Position numbers and translations under genes: made by a program. 64,000 nt of DNA. Source: Achromobacter sp. Root83 (GTDB taxonomy: Bacteria; Pseudomonadota; Gammaproteobacteria; Burkholderiales; Burkholderiaceae_B). Below are positions 16,532 to 26,063 of this stretch, piece by piece. Within the stretch, counting starts at the first letter, position 1, and each line of letters opens with the position of its first letter. The notes under the pieces were generated by a model that searched no databases, was not told where the DNA came from, and saw nothing but the letters and a program-made list of their open reading frames with translations. Location: assembly GCF_001428845.1 (NCBI RefSeq), contig NZ_LMIU01000024.1, positions 126,542-190,541 on the forward strand, read 5' to 3'.

Positions 16532-17260
16532 ATGCAACCCCGCACCAACGCTTACCACCAACCCATCGGCCCCGGCCTGCCCGGCTGGCAATCGCGTCCG
16601 CGCCCGCCGGCGGCGCCGGCCGACGGCCGCTATTGCCGTCTGGAACCCCTGTCGGCCGACCGCCATGCGGCGGACCTTTACCAGGCGTTCAGCCAGGCGC
16701 CCGACGATAGCGACTGGACCTACATGAGCGTCGGGCCCTTTGCCGACGAGGCCGCCTACCGGGCTTTCGCCGAAGGCGCCCAGGCAGGGGGCGATCCGCT
16801 GCACTACGCCATCATCGACCTGCAGACCGGCCGCGCCGTCGGCACGCTGGCGCTGATGCGCATCGACCCGGCCAATGGCGCCATCGAGGTCGGCTTCGTG
16901 TCGTTCTCGCGCCAGCTCAAGCGCACCCGCATCGCGACCGAGGCGCAGTTCCTGCTGATGCGCCGCGCCTTCGACGAACTGGGGTACCGCCGCTACGAAT
17001 GGAAGTGCGACAGCCTGAACGCGCCGTCGCGCGCCGCCGCCTTGCGGCTGGGCTTCCAGTTCGAGGGCATCTTTCGCCAGGCCACGGTCTACAAGGGCCG
17101 CAGCCGCGATACGGCCTGGTTTTCGATCATCGACAGCGAATGGCCGGCCTTGCGCGCAGCCTATGAGCGCTGGCTGAGCCCGGACAACTTCGACGCCGAA
17201 GGCAATCAACGCAAGGGCCTGGCCGAACTGGCCGCTCGGGAAAAGGCCGCGTGCGCCTGA
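16532..17260 (+). CDS. GNAT-family N-acetyltransferase (RimJ/RimL-like)
   Basis: A 242-residue GNAT enzyme of the RimL-like subgroup. It shows G-R-Y-C-R-L-E-P-L-S-A-D-R-H (start of the fold), G-A-I-E-V-G-F-V-x-F-S, T-R-I-A-T-E-A-Q-F-L-L-M, and the C-terminal E-W-K-C-D-S-L-N-A-P-S-R-A-A-A-L-R-L-G-F-Q-F-E-G motif that contacts acetyl-CoA. It acetylates an amine, but the substrate is unknown. Its 3' end overlaps the EamA gene by 10 bp. The divergent MocR gene suggests an amino compound as inducer, acetylated by this enzyme and exported by the neighbour. Confidence 0.87.
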   Translation: MQPRTNAYHQPIGPGLPGWQSRPRPPAAPADGRYCRLEPLSADRHAADLYQAFSQAPDDSDWTYMSVGPFADEAAYRAFAEGAQAGGDPLHYAIIDLQTGRAVGTLALMRIDPANGAIEVGFVSFSRQLKRTRIATEAQFLLMRRAFDELGYRRYEWKCDSLNAPSRAAALRLGFQFEGIFRQATVYKGRSRDTAWFSIIDSEWPALRAAYERWLSPDNFDAEGNQRKGLAELAAREKAACA

Positions 17261-18135
17261 TCCCCGTTGCGCTGGCGCTGTTCTGGGGGCTGAACTGGCC
17301 CGCCGTGAAGATCATTCTGTCGATCTTTCCGCCGTTCACGCTGCGCGTGCTGGGGCTGGGCAGCGGCGCGCTGTTGTTGCTGCTGCTGGCCGGGGCCAAG
17401 CGCTTGCCGCTGTTGCCGCCGCGCAGCGCGTGGATCGGCATCGCGGTCGGCGGCGTGCTTGCCGTTGCGGTCTTCAATCTGGCGGTGGCTTGGGCGCAGC
17501 TCAGCACCAGCACCTCACGCGCGGCGGTGCTGACCTTTACCATGCCGATGATTTCCGCGTTGCTGGCCTGGCTGGTCCTGGGCGAACGGCTGGACCGGCG
17601 CCGCGGGTTGGCGTTGCTGCTGGGGGGATGCGGCGTGGCAGTGCTGGCGTGGCCGGTGCTGCATGCGGTGTTTGCCGAACACGATCTGGCTGCCGCCAAG
17701 GGGTTGATCTTTCCGCTGGTTGCCGCCTTCGGCTGGGCCGCCGGAACTGTCTACCTGAAGCGCTGGCCGGTCGCCGGCAACCGCATCGTCGTGACGGCGT
17801 GGCAACTGGCGGTGGGCGCAAGCTGCGCGCTGGCGGGCGCGCTGATCGCCGGAGAATCCTTTCCGATGCAAGGCTGGAACGCGCGCGTGACCGGCGCGCT
17901 GTTGTTTCACATCATCCTGGGCACGGCCGTTGCGTATTGGCTGTGGTTCGTACTGAGCGAACGCGTGAGCGCTACGGTGGCCGCGCTGACCACCCTGATG
18001 GTGCCGGTGGTAGGGGTGCTGGGCGCCATGGCGCTGGTGGGAGACCGCCCCAGCGCCGCCGACTGGTGGGGGTTCGCTTTCGTGCTGGCCGGGGCGGGGC
18101 TGATAGTGCTGAATCTGGGTCAACGGCGCAGCTGA
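17251..18135 (+). CDS. EamA (DMT)-family transporter, GTG start
   Basis: A 294-residue inner-membrane protein with ten predicted helices in two EamA repeats (about residues 1-135 and 145-292), e.g. L-F-W-G-L-N-W-P-A-V-K and G-W-A-A-G-T-V-Y-L-K-R. It starts with GTG at 17251, inside the last codons of the GNAT gene, which couples their translation. DMT exporters of this type move amino acids or metabolites out of the cell. The 3' end overlaps the convergent carotenoid-oxygenase gene by 16 bp. Confidence 0.88.
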   Translation: MRLIPVALALFWGLNWPAVKIILSIFPPFTLRVLGLGSGALLLLLLAGAKRLPLLPPRSAWIGIAVGGVLAVAVFNLAVAWAQLSTSTSRAAVLTFTMPMISALLAWLVLGERLDRRRGLALLLGGCGVAVLAWPVLHAVFAEHDLAAAKGLIFPLVAAFGWAAGTVYLKRWPVAGNRIVVTAWQLAVGASCALAGALIAGESFPMQGWNARVTGALLFHIILGTAVAYWLWFVLSERVSATVAALTTLMVPVVGVLGAMALVGDRPSAADWWGFAFVLAGAGLIVLNLGQRRS

Positions 18136-19490
18136 TCCGCCTGTGGCCGGGGCGTCGGCATCCATGAGCCGTGCAGGCCAGCCGGCACGCGGCGCGGCAG
18201 GCGCACCTGGGCCACGGGGCCAGCCGCCAGGTCGCGGGCGTCCAGCGCAATGAAGCGGCCGCGGTCGTCGTGTTCGGTGTGGACGAAAGACAGGATATAG
18301 CCGTCCGCTTCGCCGGCGCCGTCAGGGTCGGCCGCGAACACGGGTTCGCATGCGGTCTGCCCGGCGGGCAGCCGATAGACCGTCCTGGCGCCGGTATCCA
18401 TGTCGTAGCGCGCAAACGCCTCGAAGGCGCCGGCTTGCGGTGTCTCGCTCGGACGCGGCTCGCGCAGGCCGACATAGCAATAGCGCGCGCGCCTGCCCAG
18501 CCACGCGTCGTTGACCCGGCCGAATTCGCAAGGCTGGTCGTCCAGCATGTGGTCGTCCACGCGGCCGCTGCCGATATCGATGCGCAGGCGGTGCAGTTCC
18601 AGGCGCTTGCGTGCGCTTGGCCCATAGCCGTCGTACCACGGCATCACGGCCTCGATCACGCCACCGTCCGCATGGGCGTTTGCGATATGCCAGTTGAAGA
18701 ACGGCCCTGTGGGAATCCACTGGATCTGCGCCGGGTCCGCGCATTCGCGCGGGACCAGCAGGATGCGCGTGCCGCGTTGCGGCTCCCAGGTGGGCGCGGC
18801 GGGGCCGCGGGTGAAGTCGAAGACCAGCGGGCACAGGAAAGCCACCACGTGCGTGGACGTCAGGCCGATGTCGTGGATCAGTCCGGGCCAGGGCGCTGCA
18901 AATTGCACTTGGCGGTCTACCTGGCCGCTGGCGTTCACGCGCAGGTATTCCAGCGTTCCCGCGGCCAGGTCGTAGTTCAGCGCCAGCATTTCTCCGGTGA
19001 CGGGATCGACCTTGGGATGCGCGGAAAGCGCGCCCTCCAGCTTGCCCTGGAATGTTTCCGGCCCGATCGTCGACAGGGCAGGTTCCATGGCATAAGGACA
19101 GCCGCCCTCATAGAGCGCGAAAATCCGGCCCGCATGGCGCAGGACGTTGGTGTTGGCCAGGTTGGCTTGCGGCGGCGGGGCAAAGGTGGGGTTGTAGAGG
19201 CGATGACCGGCCTGCCGTTCCTCTTGCAGTTCGCGCGTCAGCACCCAGCGGTTCCGGTAGCGCGCGCGGCCGTCTTCCAGATACATGGCATGGATCATGC
19301 CGGTGCCGTCGTAAGGGTAGGCGTAGCCTGGCCCGGGTTCATACTGGGGGTTCGGGCCGTTGCGCATGAACACGCCATTCAGGCACGCGGGCAGCAAGCC
19401 GTCTACCTGCAGATCGGCATCGTCGCGCTCGTCGAAGACGGGGGCAAAGGCGCCTGTAAGCGCGGGGTTGTCGCTGTGCCAGGATTGCAT
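18120..19490 (-). CDS. carotenoid-cleavage-oxygenase-family protein
   Basis: A 456-residue seven-bladed beta-propeller enzyme of the retinal pigment epithelial membrane protein/carotenoid oxygenase family. The four Fe(II)-binding histidines are visible: H158 (S-A-H-P-K), H206 (L-I-H-D-I-G), H268 (F-N-W-H-I-A-N-A) and H440 (G-L-H-G-S-W). The N-terminal G-V-F-M-R-N-G-P-N-P-Q-Y motif is also typical. Bacterial members cleave carotenoids, stilbenes or lignin-derived phenylpropenes. No carotenoid genes lie nearby, so a lignostilbene/isoeugenol-type substrate is at least as likely. Start chosen at ATG 19490. Confidence 0.9.
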   Translation of the reverse strand: MQSWHSDNPALTGAFAPVFDERDDADLQVDGLLPACLNGVFMRNGPNPQYEPGPGYAYPYDGTGMIHAMYLEDGRARYRNRWVLTRELQEERQAGHRLYNPTFAPPPQANLANTNVLRHAGRIFALYEGGCPYAMEPALSTIGPETFQGKLEGALSAHPKVDPVTGEMLALNYDLAAGTLEYLRVNASGQVDRQVQFAAPWPGLIHDIGLTSTHVVAFLCPLVFDFTRGPAAPTWEPQRGTRILLVPRECADPAQIQWIPTGPFFNWHIANAHADGGVIEAVMPWYDGYGPSARKRLELHRLRIDIGSGRVDDHMLDDQPCEFGRVNDAWLGRRARYCYVGLREPRPSETPQAGAFEAFARYDMDTGARTVYRLPAGQTACEPVFAADPDGAGEADGYILSFVHTEHDDRGRFIALDARDLAAGPVAQVRLPRRVPAGLHGSWMPTPRPQADQLRR

Positions 19491-19586
19491 ACGACCTCCA
19501 GGAAGATCCCATCCTGCGCAAACGGCGTGCGCGGGACGCCAGAGGCGCATTATGCTGGACGGCACAAGGACCCGTCTACGAGCGGC

Positions 19587-19694
19587 GCGATTGCCGACCC
19601 TGACCCCGCGGCGGCCAAGCGCGCCTTCGACGCGATGATGGAGATGGGCAAGATCGACATCGCTGCAATCGAGGCGGCTCGCCGCGGCGCCTAG
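19587..19694 (+). pseudogene. C-terminal remnant of a PhnB-like VOC protein
   Basis: The plus frame reads A-D-P-D-P-A-A-A-K-R-A-F-D-A-M-M-E-M-G-K-I-D-I-A-A-I-E-A-A and stops at 19694. This matches the tail of PhnB/3-demethylubiquinone-methyltransferase-like VOC proteins, which end with L-A-D-P-D-x-A-x-A-x-R-x-x-x-A-M-x-x-M-x-K-I-D-I-A-x-L. No VOC body is present upstream; that DNA is the start of the carotenoid-oxygenase gene. It is therefore a decayed 3' fragment, recognised by motif memory only. Confidence 0.55.
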
Positions 19695-20848
19695 ACCGTC
19701 GCCTGGCCGCCCAATATCACGGTGTACTGCGAAGACAGCACGCCGCCGTTGCCGTGCGCCAGCGCCACTTCCGCCCCCGGCACTTGCCGTTGGCCACACT
19801 GGCCGCGCAATTGGCGGGTCGCTTCGATCAAGAGAAAGATGCCGTACATGCCGGGATGGCAGTACGACAGGCCGCCGCCATTGGTGTTGACCGGCAGCGT
19901 GCCGCCGGGCGCGATCCGGCCGTTGCTGACGAAGGCGCCGCCTTCGCCTTTGGCGCAAAAGCCCAGGTCTTCAAGAAAGAGGATCGTGTTGATCGTGAAC
20001 GCGTCGTACAGGCCGACCACATCGATATCCGACGAGGTCAGGCCCGCCTGTGCGAAAGCGACGGAACCGGATACCCGCGCGCCGGTGTTGACCAGGTCGG
20101 GCATGTTGGCGATGGTCTGGTGCGTGGTGCAATGGCCCGAGCCCAGCAGGTAGACCGGCGGCTGGCGCAGCGCGCGCGCCCGGGCCGGCGTGGTCAGCAC
20201 CACCGCTCCGCCGCCGTCGGATACCAGGCAGCAATCCCGAACGGTCAAGGGGTAGCTGACCATCCGCGATGCCAACACCTCTTGGACCGTCAGCGGTTCC
20301 TTTTCCCAGGCCGCCGGGTTCAGCAGCGCCCATTGGCGGGCGGCCACTGCAACCTCGGCCAATTGCTCGCGAGTCGTGGCGAATTCGTGCATGTGGCGCG
20401 CGGCCGCCATGGCATAGGCCGTGGTCGGCAGGAACGGTTTGAACGGCGATTCGTACGGGTTCCATTCCGGGCGGCTGGTGTTCTTGCGGCCCAGCGAGCG
20501 CTGCGTGCTGCCGTAGGCCACGACGGCCACCTCGCAGATGCCGGCCGCGATTGCGGCTTCGGCCCGCACCAGATGGCCCATGAACGACGAGCCGCCGGTG
20601 GACGTCGAGTCGATATAGGCTTCCGGCAGGTTCAGGTATTCGGCCAGGGCCAGCCCGGCCAGGCGGCTCTGCGTCGTGGCGCAGAACAGGCCGTCTACGT
20701 CGCGCACCGAAAGGCCGCAGTCGTCCAGCGCGCGATAGACGCCCTGCGCCATCAGGTCCATGGCGGAGTAGGCTTCGCCCACGGCGCCCAGGTCGGATTC
20801 CGCGGCGCCCACCAGCACGGCGCGCCCGGGTCGGAAATCAGTGCTCAT
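19691..20848 (-). CDS. thiolase-like lipid-transfer protein (SCP2/Ltp type)
   Basis: A 385-residue thiolase-fold protein. The usual nucleophilic Cys motif is replaced by S-T-S-T-G-G-S-S (residues 81-88). The other signatures are the SCP2/Ltp variants: Y-D-A-F-T-I-N instead of N-E-A-F, and S-Y-C-H-P-G-M-Y-G instead of the G-H-P motif. Such proteins pair with an OB-fold (DUF35) partner and act as retro-aldolases or C-C lyases on CoA esters, as Ltp2 does in steroid side-chain degradation. The partner is encoded immediately upstream with an ATGA overlap. It ends the eight-gene minus-strand operon. Confidence 0.85.
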   Translation of the reverse strand: MSTDFRPGRAVLVGAAESDLGAVGEAYSAMDLMAQGVYRALDDCGLSVRDVDGLFCATTQSRLAGLALAEYLNLPEAYIDSTSTGGSSFMGHLVRAEAAIAAGICEVAVVAYGSTQRSLGRKNTSRPEWNPYESPFKPFLPTTAYAMAAARHMHEFATTREQLAEVAVAARQWALLNPAAWEKEPLTVQEVLASRMVSYPLTVRDCCLVSDGGGAVVLTTPARARALRQPPVYLLGSGHCTTHQTIANMPDLVNTGARVSGSVAFAQAGLTSSDIDVVGLYDAFTINTILFLEDLGFCAKGEGGAFVSNGRIAPGGTLPVNTNGGGLSYCHPGMYGIFLLIEATRQLRGQCGQRQVPGAEVALAHGNGGVLSSQYTVILGGQATV

Positions 20849-21243
20849 TGCATGGGCTCCAAAGGCGTGAAAACAGGGATGGGATCGTCCAGGCCTTCTT
20901 CCAGCACAGCCTGGAAGCGGACGCGCTGGCCGATGAACACCTGCATCGGGTCGCCGACGACGCGGCTCATCATGCGAAAGCCTTCGTCCACATCGATCAG
21001 TGCAACGTTGTAGGGGTCGCCCTTGCGCGGATAGACCACCGAAAAGCTGTATACGGCGCCTGTGCCGGCGCTGATGCGCCACTCCAGGCAATCCTGGCCG
21101 GAGTAGGGGCAGCGCACGCGCGGAAAGAACACCGCGCGGCCGGCCACGGGGCTGAATTGATAGGCCAGTTCCCCGGCCTTCAGGTGTTGCAGGTAGCGGG
21201 CGTAGGGCGCGCCGTCTCCGGGTAGATCGCCGGTGTCCATCAT
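20845..21243 (-). CDS. DUF35-type OB-fold protein, partner of thiolase-like protein
   Basis: A 132-residue protein with the DUF35 (ChsH2 C-terminal/BbsA-like) pattern: a helix, a rubredoxin-like region F-F-P-R-V-R-C-P-Y-S-G-Q-D-C, then an OB-fold with A-L-I-D-V-D-E-G-F-R-M-M-S-R-V-V and G-Q-R-V-R-F. The zinc ribbon appears degenerate, with two cysteines rather than four. It overlaps the genes on both sides by 4 bp, so a complex with the thiolase-like protein is expected. ATG 21243 or the adjacent ATG 21240 could be used. Confidence 0.8.
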   Translation of the reverse strand: MMDTGDLPGDGAPYARYLQHLKAGELAYQFSPVAGRAVFFPRVRCPYSGQDCLEWRISAGTGAVYSFSVVYPRKGDPYNVALIDVDEGFRMMSRVVGDPMQVFIGQRVRFQAVLEEGLDDPIPVFTPLEPMQ

Positions 21244-21704
21244 TTCCCCATTTCGTACATCAGGTTCAGGGTTTCGGCGACCATGACCGGGCGCTCCTGT
21301 CCCTCGCGGAACATGCTGTTCCCGTAGGTCAGGCGCACGCCGTCTGGCATGCGCTCGAACGCCACCAGGCTGCGTTCCAGGCGGATGCGCGCGCCCACCT
21401 GTACCGGAGAGGTGAAGCGGACCTTGTTCGAGCCGTAGTTGATGCCCCGGCCGCGCTCGCGCACCTGCACGATCTCGCCGCCAATGCCGGACATCAGCGA
21501 GAAGGTGAGCATGCCGTGGGCGATGGTCTTGCCGTCGGGCAGTTCGCGCCTGGCGCGTTCCACATCGATGTGGATCCAGTTGCGGTCGCCTGAGATGCGG
21601 GCGAAGTCGTCGATCATGGGCTGGGTGATTTCAACCCAGTCCGTCTGGCCCAGGACCTTGCCGACATGGGCTTCAAGATCGTATGGGGTTTCGAGTATCA
21701 GCAT
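21240..21704 (-). CDS. MaoC-like enoyl-CoA hydratase
   Basis: A 154-residue single hot-dog-fold hydratase. The catalytic segment D-R-N-W-I-H-I-D followed by G-K-T-I-A-H-G-M-L is complete (D40, H45). It would hydrate an enoyl-CoA to a hydroxyacyl-CoA, supplying the substrate for retro-aldol cleavage by the downstream thiolase-like/OB-fold pair. It overlaps the OB-fold gene by 4 bp. Length and motif are standard for the MaoC family. Confidence 0.88.
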   Translation of the reverse strand: MLILETPYDLEAHVGKVLGQTDWVEITQPMIDDFARISGDRNWIHIDVERARRELPDGKTIAHGMLTFSLMSGIGGEIVQVRERGRGINYGSNKVRFTSPVQVGARIRLERSLVAFERMPDGVRLTYGNSMFREGQERPVMVAETLNLMYEMGK

Positions 21705-21750
21705 AGTCGTGCCTTGAAGGGGAGCATGCGCCGCGCCAGCAACATGCGGG

Positions 21751-23384
<1,634 letters not shown>

Positions 23385-23401
<17 letters not shown>

Positions 23402-24065
23402 TGCGCTGCTCCACTAAACGATCCACGAAGACACCCGGGGTGATGATGTGTTCCGGGTCCAGTGAGCCCAGCGGCACGATTTCACGTACCTGGGCAATGA
23501 CCAGCCTGGCAGCGCCCGCCATGACCGGATTGTTGATGCGGGCGCCGCGGTGATAGACCAGGTTGCCCCAGCGGTCCCCGCGCAGGCCCTTGAGCAACGC
23601 CACATCGCCCCGGATAGGATGTTCCAGGACATAGGTTTGCCCATCGATGACACGGGTTTCCTTGCCCTCGGCCAGCCGCGTGCCGGCCGCGGTGCGGGTA
23701 TAGAACCCGCCGATGCCCGCTGCGCCGGCGCGGATCCGCTCGGCCAGCGTGCCCTGCGGCACCAGGTCCAGTTCGATCTTGCCCGCGGCGTACAGCTCGT
23801 CGAAGATCGTGCGGCCCTTCAGGCCGCGGGGAAACGAACACACCACTTTGCGGATGCGGCCGGCGGCCATCAGTTCGCTGACGATGTCATCGCCTACCGT
23901 GGCGTTGTTGGCAACGAGGGTCAGGCCCCGGACGCCGAGGTCCAGCAAGGCCTCCATGAGGTCGGCCGGACGGCCCGAGGATCCGAATCCGCCAACCAGG
24001 ATCACCGAATCGTCTTTGATCCCGGCTACCGCCTCGGCCAATGAACTTACGCGCTTGTCAATCAC
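23385..24065 (-). CDS. CoA-transferase family I, subunit A (GTG start)
   Basis: The 226-residue alpha subunit. The CoA-binding glycine motif V-I-L-V-G-G-F-G-S-S-G is at residues 21-31, with later P-Q-G-T-L-A-E-R-I-R-A-G and G-I-G-G-F-Y-T, as in PcaI/ScoA-type subunits. The start codon is GTG at 24065, preceded by a GGGAG. The 17-bp overlap with subunit B is characteristic of this heterodimer. It probably activates a pathway acid using acetyl- or succinyl-CoA; which one cannot be told. Confidence 0.9.
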
Positions 24066-24079
24066 AGCGGGCTCCCTGT

Positions 24080-24991
24080 TCAGTCAAGGTCATGGCCTTT
24101 CATGTCGACATTGCGCCGGGCCCGTTGGGCCAGGTCGCGCATGACGGGGCCGATCCGCGCAACGTCGTCGATCGGCTCGGCCGCCGGGCCTCGGCGCCAG
24201 CCTTCCATCGCCGCCAGGTGGCCGCCGCCCAGCTCGAAGATGCGGCCCGTGACGTCATGGCTGTCGGCACTGGCCAGCCAGACGATTGCCGGGGCGATCC
24301 AGCGCGGATGCCGCGCTTCGATCTCTTGGGCGCTACGTTCGCGGATGCCTTCGGTCATGCGGGTCTGGGCGTGTGGATTGATGGCGTTGACCGTCACGCC
24401 GTAGCGCTTGAGTTCGCGCGCCGAAATGATGCTCATGGCCGCGATGCCGGCCTTGGCCGCGCCGTAGTTGATCTGGCCGATATTGCCGTACAGGCCCGAC
24501 GAGGACGACGTGTTGATGATGCGGGCGTTGACCGGCACGCCGGTCTGCTTGTACAGGTCGCGCCAGTAGGCGGCGGCGTGGCGGCTGGGCGCAAACGTGC
24601 CTTTCAGGTGCACATTGATGACGGCGTCCCATTCGGCTTCGGACATGTTGCACAAGGTGCGGTCGCGCAGGATGCCGGCGTTGTTCACCAGACCGTGCAG
24701 GCCGCCGAAATGCTCCAGCGCCGCATCGATCATGCGCTTGGCGCCCGCGAAGTCGGCCACGTTTTCGTGGTTGGCGATGGCCTGGCCGCCCGCTTCGACG
24801 ATTTCGCGCGCCACGGCTTCGGCAGTGCTTTCGGCGGCGTCTTCGCCAGCGTTCTCGCCCGACCGGGACACGCAGAGGTCGTTGACGACGACGCGTGCGC
24901 CATGCGCGGCCAGTTGCAGCGCGTATTCGCGACCGATGCCGCGGCCGGCGCCGGTCACGATCACGACGCGGTCTTTACAAAGTTGGGTCAT
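24080..24991 (-). CDS. SDR dehydrogenase (hydroxyacyl-CoA type)
   Basis: A 303-residue short-chain dehydrogenase with T-G-A-G-R-G-I-G (residues 13-20), N-N-A-G (103-106), the T-S-S-S-S-G serine region and Y176-x-x-x-K180. Like the SDR of the LysR-controlled operon it resembles the peroxisomal multifunctional-enzyme dehydrogenase domain. The two share a V-N-D segment, the N-N-A-G-I-L-R-D stretch and the N-Y-G-A-A-K active site, so they are paralogues serving parallel pathways. Its start overlaps the crotonase stop by one base (TGATG). Confidence 0.88.
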   Translation of the reverse strand: MTQLCKDRVVIVTGAGRGIGREYALQLAAHGARVVVNDLCVSRSGENAGEDAAESTAEAVAREIVEAGGQAIANHENVADFAGAKRMIDAALEHFGGLHGLVNNAGILRDRTLCNMSEAEWDAVINVHLKGTFAPSRHAAAYWRDLYKQTGVPVNARIINTSSSSGLYGNIGQINYGAAKAGIAAMSIISARELKRYGVTVNAINPHAQTRMTEGIRERSAQEIEARHPRWIAPAIVWLASADSHDVTGRIFELGGGHLAAMEGWRRGPAAEPIDDVARIGPVMRDLAQRARRNVDMKGHDLD

Positions 24992-25848
24992 CAGGACTCC
25001 TTGGATGAGCTTGGATGTCGTTGCGCGCCGGGGCCGGCTGCGGCCTCGCGCGAATGTTGAAAGACGGGTGGGCGCTTTTCCATGAAAGCGCGGACTGCCT
25101 CTTTGTGATCGGGACTGTCGACGCATTCGACGTGGCGCGCGCATTCCCGGTCCAGCACGTCGGCCAGGCTCAATGCCGGGGCGTCGTTCAGGTTGGCCTT
25201 GATATGGCCAATGGCCGGTTGCGGACCCCGCGCCAGGTCGCCGGCGATGTCAGCCACTTCGGGCGCCAACTGTTGCACGCTGAACACGCCATTGAGCAGG
25301 CCCAGGCCCAGCGCCTCGTTTGCCGACAGCAGCGGCGAGCGCAGATAAAGCTCGCGGGCCTTGGCCGGGCCAACGATGCGCGGCAGGAAATAATGGCCAC
25401 CGAAGTCGCCCGGCACGCCCACATTGGCGAAACCCGTGCGCAATCTGGCGGAATCGTCGCCGTAGCGCAGGTCGCATGCCAGCGCCAGCGACAGCCCGGC
25501 CCCGACAGCCGCGCCGCGGATCATGGCGATGGTGGGCTTGGGCATCCCGTGCAGGTGCTCGACGATGCGGGTTCGGGCGCGCATGGCGGCAATGCGCTCG
25601 GCGCAAGAGAGGGTGGGGGTCTCGGCGTGCCGGTTCATGCGCGCCACGTCGCCGCCGGCGCAGAATGCCGGCCCGGCGCCGCTCAGCACCACCGCGCCCA
25701 CCCCGGGGTCGCGCCCGGCCGACGCCAGGGCGTCCAGCAGGGCTTCATACAGCGTGGGGCTGAGCGCGTTGCGGCGGTCGGGACGGTTCAGCGTCAACCA
25801 CAGGACGCGTGCCTCCAGGCGGGCGATCAGTTCTTGCTCTTCTGCCAT
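24991..25848 (-). CDS. enoyl-CoA hydratase/isomerase (crotonase) family
   Basis: A 285-residue crotonase-fold protein and the first gene of the operon. Oxyanion-hole motifs are clear: G-P-A-F-C-A-G-G-D-V and I-R-G-A-A-V-G-A-G-L-S-L-A-L-A-C-D. Around the second catalytic position it reads G-V-P-G-D-F-G-G-H rather than the usual Pro-Glu, so the reaction may be isomerisation, hydrolysis or ring cleavage instead of simple hydration. Start at ATG 25848. The promoter lies in the 215-bp interval shared with the IclR gene. Confidence 0.85.
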   Translation of the reverse strand: MAEEQELIARLEARVLWLTLNRPDRRNALSPTLYEALLDALASAGRDPGVGAVVLSGAGPAFCAGGDVARMNRHAETPTLSCAERIAAMRARTRIVEHLHGMPKPTIAMIRGAAVGAGLSLALACDLRYGDDSARLRTGFANVGVPGDFGGHYFLPRIVGPAKARELYLRSPLLSANEALGLGLLNGVFSVQQLAPEVADIAGDLARGPQPAIGHIKANLNDAPALSLADVLDRECARHVECVDSPDHKEAVRAFMEKRPPVFQHSREAAAGPGAQRHPSSSKES

Positions 25849-25965
25849 GACCTTCCAGGGTTGGGATCCGAAGGCTTGTATGTTGCGGCCTGTTTGCCCG
25901 CGCGCCCGCCCCGGGGCCTCGGTTCGCCGCAAAACAAGTCCGTATTGTGAACTCATGGTTCTCTC

Positions 25966-25983
25966 TGCCCATGAATATGGGCA
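25966..25983. promoter_or_regulatory. palindromic operator candidate between crotonase operon and IclR
   Basis: TGCCCAT-GAAT-ATGGGCA is a perfect 7-bp inverted repeat with a 4-bp centre, in the 215-bp divergent interval. It is 118 bp upstream of the operon's first start codon and 81 bp upstream of the IclR gene. Confidence 0.45.
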
Positions 25984-26063
25984 CAATCGGATCAGAGGCA
26001 GCGTCCGCTATATAGACTATCCAGAGGCGCGCCCACGGCCGGTTACGCGGCGAGGAGACTTTC

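Noticed and set aside
18171..19694. 507-codon plus frame over the carotenoid oxygenase gene
   Set aside because: Antisense shadow of the oxygenase; only its last 35 codons (19587-19694), beyond the oxygenase gene, show protein-like similarity and are listed separately.
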